In this document: one piece after another, positions 1-7,672 of the stretch | Numbering within the stretch: the first letter of the stretch is position 1 | Layout: the number at the start of each line of letters is the position of its first letter | From: UBA6168 sp964423205 | Lineage (GTDB): Bacteria; Bacteroidota; Bacteroidia; Chitinophagales; Saprospiraceae | Direction: 5' to 3' | Assembly: GCA_964423205.1 (NCBI GenBank) | Contig: CAYRDX010000004.1 | Location: forward strand, 1-64,000 | Length of the DNA stretch: 64,000 nt | Made by a program: the position numbers and the translations under genes | The notes under the pieces: model-generated | Seen by the model: only the letters and a program-made list of their open reading frames with translations | What the model was told of the DNA's origin: nothing | The model's database searches: none

Positions 1-1015
1 GCGCTCTCAGTTGGAGTCCATGAATTTCTACAGAGTCTGACCAGAATGCCCTTTCATAGGTGAAATAGTTTTGAACCATATTCACAAATATCATCTCCGA
101 ATCCATCATCTTGGATTCTTTTGGATCGTAAGCCAGTGCAATCCAATTTGCGAAATACATGAAATAATCTTTTTTATCGAGCACCTTGTCAACCAAAGCT
201 TTTGAGGAAGCCCAAACTGTTTCAGGTACCTGCGGGGTGAATTCTTTCATGTAGCGGTTCAGCTTGTTAGCGATAACCGGCGTGTACATCAAGCGTACAT
301 CGTTGAAATTGACATTGTCCCAAAATTCAGCTTTGAATCGCTCCATGTACTTTGCTGTATCCAATGATCCGTCAGGCTTTTCCATATCCCTGATATCTGG
401 ATTTTGACCAGCCCTTTTGAAACTTGTAAACAGAGAGTTTGGCGCCTGAGCATAGAGGCCCTCGAGGAAAGCTTTTCTTTCGTCCAAGATCTTATTGAGC
501 TGTTCTTTCAGGACTTTAGCCTCTGCACTGCCGGGCGCTGCCAAACTGGTTTGTCTGCTATTTTCCTGCAACTGCGCAGCTTGCCCATTCTCAAACTTCA
601 GTGCTTTGTAAAGTAACTCATTATCCAAACTGCCTTCTACCTGCATGGCGCCTACCAAATCATTGATATTGGTTTTCATGGAAAAGGTCTGATCAAGGTC
701 CACCAACATCTGGATATTGGCATTGTTAGGCAGTAAGACGTACAGCATTCCAGGGTGGTAAGGCTCTGGAGCATGAAAAGACATGTTTCCATTAGCGTCA
801 ATTACTGCCGTGTCGGATTTGTAGTTTTGATCTTGTACAACTCCGATAAGAAATGCTGTACCACCGTTTAGACCTTCTATCTGAATTTTAATGTTTGGCT
901 TTTCGGCAAGCTGCTTGTAATTCTTAATATCATACAATTCGGTTGTAAGGGGTGTTTCTTTAGACTTACATGAAAAGGCCATGATTGCAATGACCAATAA
1001 AATAATGATTCTCAT
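1..1015 (-). CDS. Lipoprotein, DUF4369/TlpA-like family (3' end outside window)
   Basis: I read this open frame directly on the minus strand: ATG at 1015-1013, no stop before base 1, so the C-terminus is missing. The product begins MRIIILL and has a lipobox ending at Cys16 (AFSC), so it should be a lipoprotein exported and anchored in the envelope. Residues about 25-130 resemble the beta-rich N-terminal domain (DUF4369 type) that precedes a thioredoxin-like domain in many Bacteroidota disulfide reductases. The following roughly 200 residues are helical and charged, as in the linker domain of those proteins. No CxxC is visible, but the thioredoxin part would lie beyond the window edge. Family assignment is inference from the architecture; lipoprotein status is directly seen. 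Confidence 0.75.
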   Translation of the reverse strand, partial: MRIIILLVIAIMAFSCKSKETPLTTELYDIKNYKQLAEKPNIKIQIEGLNGGTAFLIGVVQDQNYKSDTAVIDANGNMSFHAPEPYHPGMLYVLLPNNANIQMLVDLDQTFSMKTNINDLVGAMQVEGSLDNELLYKALKFENGQAAQLQENSRQTSLAAPGSAEAKVLKEQLNKILDERKAFLEGLYAQAPNSLFTSFKRAGQNPDIRDMEKPDGSLDTAKYMERFKAEFWDNVNFNDVRLMYTPVIANKLNRYMKEFTPQVPETVWASSKALVDKVLDKKDYFMYFANWIALAYDPKESKMMDSEMIFVNMVQNYFTYERAFWSDSVEIHGLQLRA

Positions 1016-1444
1016 TGTTGATTTTTTAATGTTCAGGATTGACAGGATGCTGGATCCTGTTGCTAATGCATTAGCTATTTTGAGAAAACTGACAAAAGCA
1101 TTGCAAAACAAGTACCAGTCATATTAAAGAATTAACAAATGACCTGTTATTAACAGTTTTGCACAACTTTGCATCAGCTCCACTTTGTTTTCTAAAAGTG
1201 GAGCGCAAAATTAAAATCCTGTTTCGTCAGAGAAAAGTAATTTCATTTAAGCTTGTTAAAAGTCACTTCCTTTTTAGCTCTAAAAATTCCAAAGGACACC
1301 AAAATTTAATAAGTTCACGCCTCATTTTTCTTTACCTAATTTCACCTGTTTTGAACGGTCGTTAATTTGAATTACAAAACTACCTAATTCAAACAAAGAC
1401 CAGGAAAATATGTACAGGATTCATCTACCAATACTCATAAAATT
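1016..1444. other. Divergent intergenic region with two small inverted repeats
   Basis: This spacer lies between the divergent lipoprotein and EF-G paralogue genes. It holds a 7-bp-arm hairpin (ACAGGAT at 1042-1048, ATCCTGT at 1054-1060) followed by a perfect 14-bp palindrome, GCTAATGCATTAGC, at 1062-1075. Both are within 60 bp upstream of the lipoprotein start. The rest is AT-rich, with only poor matches to TAnnTTTG (for example CAACTTTG near 1160), and I see no convincing gene. Confidence 0.5.
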
Positions 1445-3574
1445 ATGACCTACGATACCAGTAAAATCAGAAACATTGTCCTCTTAGGACATCCCGGTTC
1501 AGGCAAGACCACTTTTGCGGAAACCATGTTGTTTGAATCGGGAGCAATCACCAGAAGAGGTTCTGTTCAGGAAAAAAACACAGTTTCCGACTATACAGAA
1601 CTGGAGCACGAAAGAGGCAACTCTATTTTTTCCTCCGTTATGCATGATGACTGGCGGGGAACAAAAATCAATGTGCTTGATACACCTGGTTTTGACGACT
1701 TCATTGGCGAAGTCATATCTTCTTTAAAAGTGGCTGACACTGCTCTTATGCTGATCAATGCAAAGAGTGGAGTAGAAGTGGGCACTGAACTACTTTGGGA
1801 ATATGTTGAGAAATTTCAAACCCCATCAATATTTGTAATCAATCAGTTAGATCACGAAAAGGCTGATTACGAAACCGCTCTTGAGCAAACCAAGGCTCGT
1901 TTTGGTAACCATGTTCTTCCTTTCCAATTTCCTATCAATGCAGGTACTAATTTCAACAGCATTGTTGATGCTCTAAGGATGGTAATGTATGTATTCCCTC
2001 CGGGAGGCGGAAAGCCAGAGAAAAAACCAATTCCTGATTCAGAAAAGGATAAAGCTTTGGCAATGCACAATGCACTGGTAGAAGCAGCTGCCGAAAATGA
2101 CGAAGAACTCATGGAGCGTTTCTTTGACAAAGGCACTTTGTCTGAGGATGAATTAGCTTTTGGTCTTCGCATTGCTATTGCGAAGCAGGCTATTTTCCCG
2201 GTTTTCTGTTGTTCAGCGGCCAAAAATTTTGGCAGCGGCAGGATTATGGGATTCCTGAATGATGTTTGTCCGTCTCCTGCTGACAGAAATGAAACACCCT
2301 TGCAGGATGGTGGAACCTTGAAATGCGACGACAAGGAGGAAGCGACTATCTTCATATTCAAGACCCATAATGAACCACGGGTCGGCAACTTGTCTTATTT
2401 TAAAGTTTATTCAGGTACTATTAAGCCAGGTGATGAACTTGTAAATGCTGAAAACAGAACGACTGAAAGATTTGGTCAACTTTATGTTGTGAACGGTAAG
2501 AACCGGGAATCGGTAGATGAATTAAAAGCAGGGGATATTGGTTGTGCAGTTAAACTCAAAAACTCCCACACCAATCAGTCTTTAAGTAAAAAAGGAGTTG
2601 ACAGGGCAATAGAACCCATGCACTTCCCCAATCCCCGCATCGAATTTGCGGTCAATCCACCAAGTAAAAATGATATGGAGAAGCTAATGAAGGCACTTTA
2701 TTCCATATCGGAAGAGGATCCAACTTTGATCGTTGAGCAATCACAATCCTTGAAACAAACTCTTCTTTACGGACAAGGACAATTGCACCTCGATTTGGTG
2801 AAACACCGGGTAGCTACTGAATTCGGAGTTGAAATGGAGTTCATTAAGCCTCGAATTCCTTATCGTGAAACCATCACCCGGGAATCGAACGAAATGTACC
2901 GCCACAAGAAACAGAGTGGTGGTGCCGGTCAGTTCGCTGAAGTTCACATGAGGATTGAACCATACTACGAGGGCATGTCTGATCCTGCCGGACTAACAGT
3001 CAGAAACAAGGAGATTGATGAATTACCCTGGGGTGGCAAACTTGCATTTTACTGGTGCATCGTTGGCGGATCTATTGACTCCCGCTTCAGCAACGCTATC
3101 AAGAAGGGTATTTTGCAGAAAATGGAAGAAGGCCCACTTACGGGATCCACTTGTCAGGATATCAGAGTATGTATTTATGATGGTAAAATGCACCCTGTCG
3201 ATTCAAATGATATGGCCTTTATGACAGCCAGTATGCAAGCATTCAGAGCAAACTTTGGCAAGGCCAGTCCACAAATTCTGGAACCTATTTACGATGTAGA
3301 GATTCTTTGTTCTGATGATGTGATGGGTGATGTGATGGGAGATTTGCAGACAAGGCGTGCCATCATTATGGGAATGGGTGCTGAGGGTCATTATCAGAAA
3401 ATCATGGCCAAAGTACCCCTGGCTGAATTGTACCAGTATTCCTCCACTCTCAGGTCCATTTCACAGGGCCGAGCCAAGTTTTCGAGAAAGTTTGCGGAAT
3501 ATGCTTCCGTACCAACAGACGTTCAACAGAAACTAATTGCAGAGCATAAATCTCAGCAAGAGGAGGAAAATTAA
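1445..3574 (+). CDS. EF-G paralogue (EF-G2 type) lacking the catalytic His
   Basis: Five-domain elongation factor G homologue of 709 residues, near the usual family length; EF-G drives ribosomal translocation. The P-loop is GHPGSGKT (15-22). Switch I reads ERGNS (56-60) where canonical EF-G has ERGIT, so the Mg-binding Thr becomes Ser. Switch II reads DTPGFDDF (79-86) where canonical EF-G has DTPGHVDF, so the catalytic His is Phe83. The G4 motif is NQLD (133-136) instead of NKxD. Domains II to V look complete and end in a Glu-rich tail. From family knowledge, Bacteroides carries an EF-G2 reported to support translocation without GTP hydrolysis; the missing His fits that class. A ribosomal-protection (TetM-like) role is an alternative. 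The gene is not in a str-type operon. The start is the only ATG before the P-loop. Confidence 0.9.
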   Translation: MTYDTSKIRNIVLLGHPGSGKTTFAETMLFESGAITRRGSVQEKNTVSDYTELEHERGNSIFSSVMHDDWRGTKINVLDTPGFDDFIGEVISSLKVADTALMLINAKSGVEVGTELLWEYVEKFQTPSIFVINQLDHEKADYETALEQTKARFGNHVLPFQFPINAGTNFNSIVDALRMVMYVFPPGGGKPEKKPIPDSEKDKALAMHNALVEAAAENDEELMERFFDKGTLSEDELAFGLRIAIAKQAIFPVFCCSAAKNFGSGRIMGFLNDVCPSPADRNETPLQDGGTLKCDDKEEATIFIFKTHNEPRVGNLSYFKVYSGTIKPGDELVNAENRTTERFGQLYVVNGKNRESVDELKAGDIGCAVKLKNSHTNQSLSKKGVDRAIEPMHFPNPRIEFAVNPPSKNDMEKLMKALYSISEEDPTLIVEQSQSLKQTLLYGQGQLHLDLVKHRVATEFGVEMEFIKPRIPYRETITRESNEMYRHKKQSGGAGQFAEVHMRIEPYYEGMSDPAGLTVRNKEIDELPWGGKLAFYWCIVGGSIDSRFSNAIKKGILQKMEEGPLTGSTCQDIRVCIYDGKMHPVDSNDMAFMTASMQAFRANFGKASPQILEPIYDVEILCSDDVMGDVMGDLQTRRAIIMGMGAEGHYQKIMAKVPLAELYQYSSTLRSISQGRAKFSRKFAEYASVPTDVQQKLIAEHKSQQEEEN

Positions 3575-3601
3575 GTAAGGATAGAAATCTCAATAACGAC
3601 T

Positions 3602-3628
3602 AGCCCGGTATGTTTTCCATGCCGGGCT
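3602..3628 (+). terminator. Hairpin downstream of the EF-G paralogue
   Basis: Stem AGCCCGGTATG / CATGCCGGGCT with 11-bp arms, one G-T pair and a 5-nt loop, starting 27 bp after the stop codon. The T-run after it is weak. Confidence 0.65.
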
Positions 3629-3694
3629 TGTTAGTATTGATTTGGTCAATGCAATTCAGGACATTGGTTAATAGCCTTTGGAATCAATATGGAC

Positions 3695-4558
3695 TTATTT
3701 TGAAATCTTTTGTCCGGACTTTCGTCGGTTCAGGAATACCTTGACCATAATGAGCAGTTTTTTTAAAAGCAAAAACAAGGTCATTGTCAGGCTCTTATAA
3801 GGTTGGCGTGTTAAGAGTTTCCAACCAATCCACCCTACCCAGAATGCCATGGCCGCAAACGACAATTCACCAAACCGCGTAAAACCCCTGAAATCATGCA
3901 TGTTCAGCCTCAATAATTCATACATCACAAAATCACCTACGATATAGAGGCTGTTTATCCAGAATAAAATGGCCATCGCCTTTACCATTTTCCCCAAAAG
4001 CAAAGTCTCCTGAACCGCCATACCTGACTTTTCATGGCGCAACATCCCCATCCTGAACCTGATATACCGGTGCGCACTAAAGATGTAAGTATGAAATGTT
4101 GCGATATAGAAAGCCATTTCCAGCCCACCGTAAAACGGAGAATAAAACTTCCTACCTATCTCCTGTCGCAAAGCGACTGACGCAAATAAGAACAAACCAG
4201 CAAAGTAAAGGAATTGACCAAGCGGTAAAATCAGATGCTTCGAATCATTACCATCAAATTTGTACTTAGGAAAAAGTCGAAGTTTTACAGAGAAAAAAAA
4301 AGCAGCACCTAAGGACAGTGTAAAATAAACCGGCAGGAATAAAAATTCAGGATTCCTGATATACAGTCCCTGGAGCACAAACACATGGTGAACACATGTC
4401 AAAGCAAATACCAGCAGCAGAAGTGCAAAAAAAAAGTCAGCCCTTTTGTTACTATCCCTGCGGATCAGGAATCCAATAGATGTTGTTGCATTGAATACAA
4501 TACAAACAATAAGCAAAACAAAAGAGACCGTTCCAAGTGGACCAAGGTAGAATTTCAC
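3695..4558 (-). CDS. Seven-TM membrane protein of unknown function
   Basis: A 287-residue protein with about seven hydrophobic segments (roughly residues 5-27, 37-58, 70-90, 105-127, 143-165, 190-215 and 230-250) and a basic C-terminal tail. The layout and the polar signature after TM1 (NKRADFFFALLLLVFAL) recall the membrane sensor half of Bacteroidota regulators that carry an AraC or kinase output domain, but no such domain is present here. The start is a GTG at 4558; no in-frame ATG lies closer than the middle of the protein. I do not recognise a specific function. It stands alone, convergent with the EF-G paralogue gene. Confidence 0.75.
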   Translation of the reverse strand: MKFYLGPLGTVSFVLLIVCIVFNATTSIGFLIRRDSNKRADFFFALLLLVFALTCVHHVFVLQGLYIRNPEFLFLPVYFTLSLGAAFFFSVKLRLFPKYKFDGNDSKHLILPLGQFLYFAGLFLFASVALRQEIGRKFYSPFYGGLEMAFYIATFHTYIFSAHRYIRFRMGMLRHEKSGMAVQETLLLGKMVKAMAILFWINSLYIVGDFVMYELLRLNMHDFRGFTRFGELSFAAMAFWVGWIGWKLLTRQPYKSLTMTLFLLLKKLLIMVKVFLNRRKSGQKISK

Positions 4559-4677
4559 TTTACAGAAAATTAATTTCCAAAAGTAAAGCTTAAATCTGTT
4601 GATTGTAAATATCGTCCCGTAACTCCTTCTGCATTACCACTCCCCGTTTTTTTAATTGAGTTTTAATACCGCTTTAA

Positions 4678-4872
4678 TTGGTGTTTCTTCCGACTGAAGC
4701 AACTTTGTTCAGCATTTTAGGGGCAAAAGATAGAAATGAAAGGCTGTGACAAACGAATCACCTTTAAAGCTGGAAGCCTTTGTGGAGTTTTAGAATGCAT
4801 ATTCAGTAAGGTTACAAATTTGTTCGACATACCAGGGCATCTGCCTCGCGAAAGAGCGAGGCAGTTCTTTTT
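4678..4872 (+). ncRNA. Candidate small RNA with promoter-like start and strong terminator
   Basis: A canonical intrinsic terminator (CTGCCTCGC at 4841-4849, GCGAGGCAG at 4856-4864, loop GAAAGA, then TTCTTTTT) reads on the plus strand although no plus-strand gene precedes it. Upstream there is TTG at 4678-4680, a 19-bp spacer and CAACTTTG at 4700-4707, one base from the Bacteroidota TAnnTTTG box. This predicts a transcript of about 150-160 nt starting near 4713. No ORF of note lies inside. It is inference, not a recognised RNA family; I could not match it to 6S, tmRNA, RNase P or SRP. Confidence 0.4.
4841..4872 (+). terminator. Orphan intrinsic terminator
   Basis: Perfect 9-bp GC-rich stem with a 6-nt loop and a T-rich tail at 4865-4872. 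The upstream flanking gene is on the opposite strand, so the hairpin does not terminate any annotated gene. Confidence 0.8.
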
Positions 4873-4950
4873 ACCTTATTCTTTTGACTCGCCCTGATTC
4901 CATTTAATTAATTTTTCATCGAGATAATAAAGCTTATGTTAGTCAGTAGT

Positions 4951-4978
4951 GCCTCATCATATTAAGATGGGGCTTTTT
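4951..4978 (+). terminator. Second orphan terminator-like hairpin
   Basis: GCCTCATC (4951-4958) pairs with GATGGGGC (4966-4973) with one G-T pair, followed by five T. It lies about 90 bp before the SWIM protein start and again follows no plus-strand gene, so it could be a second small transcript end or a leader attenuator. Confidence 0.5.
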
Positions 4979-5065
4979 CATTTTTGACATTCACAATAGG
5001 TTTTGTCAACTGATTCTTGTGTTTCGTTTATTAGCTATCGCTCTTTTACTTATTTTGACCCGGTT

Positions 5066-6484
5066 ATGAAGCTCAATGAATCATACACTAAAGCACTTCT
5101 TAAAGGCAGAGAGGAGTTGGTAAAATCATTTTCCAAGACCGACTCATGGCAATTCCTAGAAACAGATGGTTTTTTCATTTGGGGAAACTTCAAACAGTTT
5201 TCTTTCAAAACAGCAATAAAATTCAGAGCAGAAGAAGAGGGTACTGTTTCATCAGGGGAAGATTTTTCGCCATTGCATAATCACCACTCCCTGAAATTTC
5301 TTTGCAGTTGCCATTCGTCAGAAAGGCCATGTGCCCATGTGGCTGCCCTTTTGGTGATGTTTTATGAATATCCACAGCTATTCCGAAAATCAGAAAACTC
5401 TCCGGCATTTTTCCAGGCAACTGATTTTGTTCAGATTCACGAAAGCCCTGGAGACACTGAATCTGACAGCGAAACAGAATGCCAACGAATCAGCAACCGT
5501 ATCAAAAACATTCAAAAGAGAGGTTCATTGATGCAATCTGGGTTGTCGCAGATGGAAGCCTGGTTGATTGACCTACTTAGAACCGGTATAGCAGGTTTGG
5601 AAGAAAACGCAAAGAATCGCTTACATGATCAGGCAGTCAGGCTGGTAGATGCGAAACTGGGGTCTCTAGCCCGAAGAATCAGGGTAGTCGCTGAAGAACT
5701 GGACTCTGAGAACTGGATTGAAGAAATAGTAAAGGAAGTTGGCGAGTTGTACCTACACCTGAAAGGATTCCAAAACCTCGAAACCTTGCCAGATGGCCTG
5801 CAGGATGATTTGCTGGTTATGGCTGGTGTTCATCCCAGGAAATCAGAAATACTCAAGGGTGAATCAATAAGCGATACTTGGATTCTTGCAGGGGAATATT
5901 ATAAAAGTGAAGAGAAGAATCTGACATCCCGAAGAATGTGGTTTTGGGGAGAACATACTCAAAAACCGCTTCTGGTTCTTGATTTTTACCCACAACCATT
6001 GGAAAGCATTTTAGAACATGAACGCACTTTCTTAAAGGAGCCTAATTTCCCTCTATTCTACCCTGGAGGTATTGCCATCAATGGTGATGTAGCATTTTAT
6101 CCGTCTGCATTCCCCACAAGAGGTATCTTCAAAAGTGCAAGTTTGTTAGAAGAACCATTTGTAATTGATTTTGGCAATGAGACCATTGAGGAGTTCATAT
6201 CAGGTTATGCTGAAGCATTATCCGTTAATCCCTGGATAACGCCCTATCCGGGCATTTTAAGAAATATCGTACCTGTCTTTGAAAAGGATCAATTTTCTTT
6301 AATTGATACCCACCTGAACAAATTGAACAGTCTGGTGGACTCTGAATACGGATGGAAACTGATTACTGCATCTGCAGGTATGCCCATTAACATATTGGGT
6401 GACTGGGATGGTCGGTTATTCAGAATATTATCTGCTCACATTCCATTTCATAACGACTCATCGAAGCATGTCCTTTACGCCTGA
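5066..6484 (+). CDS. SWIM zinc-finger protein
   Basis: A 472-residue protein whose clear feature is a SWIM zinc finger, C-x-C-x6-C-x-H (FLCSCHSSERPCAH, Cys80, Cys82, Cys89, His91), preceded by a region typical of bacterial SWIM proteins (F-x-W-G-x-F-K-Q, then a core domain). SWIM domains bind nucleic acid or protein. In many bacteria such a protein is encoded next to a MoxR ATPase and a VWA protein, but those partners are absent here. The frame is open from a TTG at 5003, but the ATG at 5066 (MKLNESY) gives the natural N-terminus. The C-terminal 300 residues are not assignable to a known domain by eye. Function is unknown. Confidence 0.8.
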   Translation: MKLNESYTKALLKGREELVKSFSKTDSWQFLETDGFFIWGNFKQFSFKTAIKFRAEEEGTVSSGEDFSPLHNHHSLKFLCSCHSSERPCAHVAALLVMFYEYPQLFRKSENSPAFFQATDFVQIHESPGDTESDSETECQRISNRIKNIQKRGSLMQSGLSQMEAWLIDLLRTGIAGLEENAKNRLHDQAVRLVDAKLGSLARRIRVVAEELDSENWIEEIVKEVGELYLHLKGFQNLETLPDGLQDDLLVMAGVHPRKSEILKGESISDTWILAGEYYKSEEKNLTSRRMWFWGEHTQKPLLVLDFYPQPLESILEHERTFLKEPNFPLFYPGGIAINGDVAFYPSAFPTRGIFKSASLLEEPFVIDFGNETIEEFISGYAEALSVNPWITPYPGILRNIVPVFEKDQFSLIDTHLNKLNSLVDSEYGWKLITASAGMPINILGDWDGRLFRILSAHIPFHNDSSKHVLYA

Positions 6485-6536
6485 GTTTGTTTATTGATCA
6501 ATTTGTTACCCGGAATTTTATACCATTTCCTATCAC

Positions 6537-6544
6537 TATTTTTG
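6537..6544 (+). promoter_or_regulatory. TAnnTTTG promoter box before the asparaginase remnant
   Basis: TATTTTTG matches the Bacteroidota -7 consensus exactly, 17 bp before the ATG of the remnant. The -33 element is poor. If active, it would now transcribe into the downstream hydrolase gene. Confidence 0.45.
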
Positions 6545-6561
6545 CGCTCTCATAAGCACTA

Positions 6562-6677
6562 ATGATACCTAAATTAATCGTACACGGCGGCGCATGGAAT
6601 ATTCCTATGCTTTTAACACTCCCAGAATGGCATTTGCCTTCATGCAGGAAGATGGAACAATATTCGTCAATTGCTAA
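6562..6677 (+). pseudogene. Deletion remnant of isoaspartyl peptidase / L-asparaginase
   Basis: From the ATG at 6562 the translation begins MIPKLIVHGGAWNIP, the typical N-terminus of isoaspartyl peptidase/L-asparaginase (Ntn hydrolase family, IaaA/ASRGL1 type; HGGAW motif). From about 6606, in another frame, the sequence reads YAFNTPRMAFAFMQEDG and ends at a TAA at 6675, resembling the C-terminus of the same family. An intact enzyme needs about 300 residues, so nearly the whole middle, including the catalytic Thr region, is gone. The simplest reading is one internal deletion of roughly 0.8-0.9 kb that fused the two ends out of frame. Both ends lie in the correct order and strand. The family match is from memory of the conserved termini. 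Confidence 0.75.
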
Positions 6678-6691
6678 ATACGCGTATTTAG
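6674..6691. repeat. 18-bp perfect palindrome
   Basis: CTAAATACGCGTATTTAG is a perfect palindrome covering the stop codon of the asparaginase remnant. A T-rich stretch starts about 8 bp later, so it could be the old gene's terminator or a protein-binding site. Confidence 0.6.
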
Positions 6692-6728
6692 TGACAATCC
6701 TTTTTTTGACTCAAAATAAGATCAAGTA

Positions 6729-7667
6729 TTGAAGTATAATGAGAGAATAATTGGGCGGTTTGGTTCCGGGCAAAATGAACCATTACTGATTGCCATAGCA
6801 GCGATGCACGGAAATGAGAAGGCTGGCGTTTTAGCGCTTGAAAAAGTGTTTGAATTGCTTGAAATCGAAATTGACAAAAATCCCGGATTTACTTTCATAG
6901 GTAACTTCATTGGGCTCATAGGCAATCTAAAGGGACTGCAGCAAAACAAGAGGTTTTTGGCAAAAGACCTAAACAGGCTATGGACGGTTGAAAATGTTGC
7001 ACAATTTTTCCAGCAAGACCCTTCAGAATTAAAAGACGAAGATGCCGAACTGATAGCCCTCCTGGACTCGATAAATGAAGAAATCGAACGCAGTAAACCA
7101 GAGCGGATTGTTATCATAGACTTGCATACAACTTCAGCCAGAGGAGGTATATTCTCCATTGCAACAGATGCGCCCGAAAGTATCCGGATAGCAATAGAAC
7201 TTCATGCTCCCGTTATTACAGGAATGCTATCAGGATTGGGTGGAACCACGCTGCACTATTTCAATCCTGAAAATACCGGCCTGCCTATTACCGCCGTTGC
7301 CTTTGAAGCCGGTCACCATGAGAATCCATTGTCTGTTAACAGGTGTGTTTCTGCAATTGTAAATTGTATGAGAACAATAGGATGTGTAAAACGGGAGGAC
7401 GTTGAACATCATCACGACACCCTATTGCTAGAGTATTCAAAGGGGTTGCCCAAAATTGCTGAATTGCTTGCAGTACATAAAATCTCATTCAAAGACCAAT
7501 TCGTCATGAAACCCGGTTACAAAAATTTTCAACGCATTAGTAAGGGGGAAGAATTGGCGATTGATCGAAATGGTCCGGTCTTATCTCCATACGATGGGCT
7601 CATTCTAATGCCGCTATATCAGCCACAAGGTGCAGAGGGATTTTTTATAGTAAGAGAGATTGGATAA
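6729..7667 (+). CDS. AstE/aspartoacylase-family zinc hydrolase
   Basis: A 312-residue member of the succinylglutamate desuccinylase/aspartoacylase family (zinc carboxypeptidase fold). The metal site is visible: H27-G-N-E30 in AAMHGNE, DLNR at 80-83, His133 in DLHTTS, and the likely catalytic Glu193 in AFEAGHHE. These enzymes hydrolyse N-acyl amino acids; the substrate here cannot be read from sequence. An in-frame TAA lies just upstream (6717-6719) and the first ATG codes for residue 26, inside the metal site, so the TTG at 6729 is almost certainly the start. It follows the asparaginase remnant on the same strand and converges with the barrel protein gene after only 5 bp. Confidence 0.85.
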   Translation: MKYNERIIGRFGSGQNEPLLIAIAAMHGNEKAGVLALEKVFELLEIEIDKNPGFTFIGNFIGLIGNLKGLQQNKRFLAKDLNRLWTVENVAQFFQQDPSELKDEDAELIALLDSINEEIERSKPERIVIIDLHTTSARGGIFSIATDAPESIRIAIELHAPVITGMLSGLGGTTLHYFNPENTGLPITAVAFEAGHHENPLSVNRCVSAIVNCMRTIGCVKREDVEHHHDTLLLEYSKGLPKIAELLAVHKISFKDQFVMKPGYKNFQRISKGEELAIDRNGPVLSPYDGLILMPLYQPQGAEGFFIVREIG

Positions 7668-7672
7668 GGTTA

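Noticed and set aside
1867..2388. 173-residue minus-strand ORF inside the EF-G paralogue
   Set aside because: It is antisense to a clear, conserved gene and has no motif.
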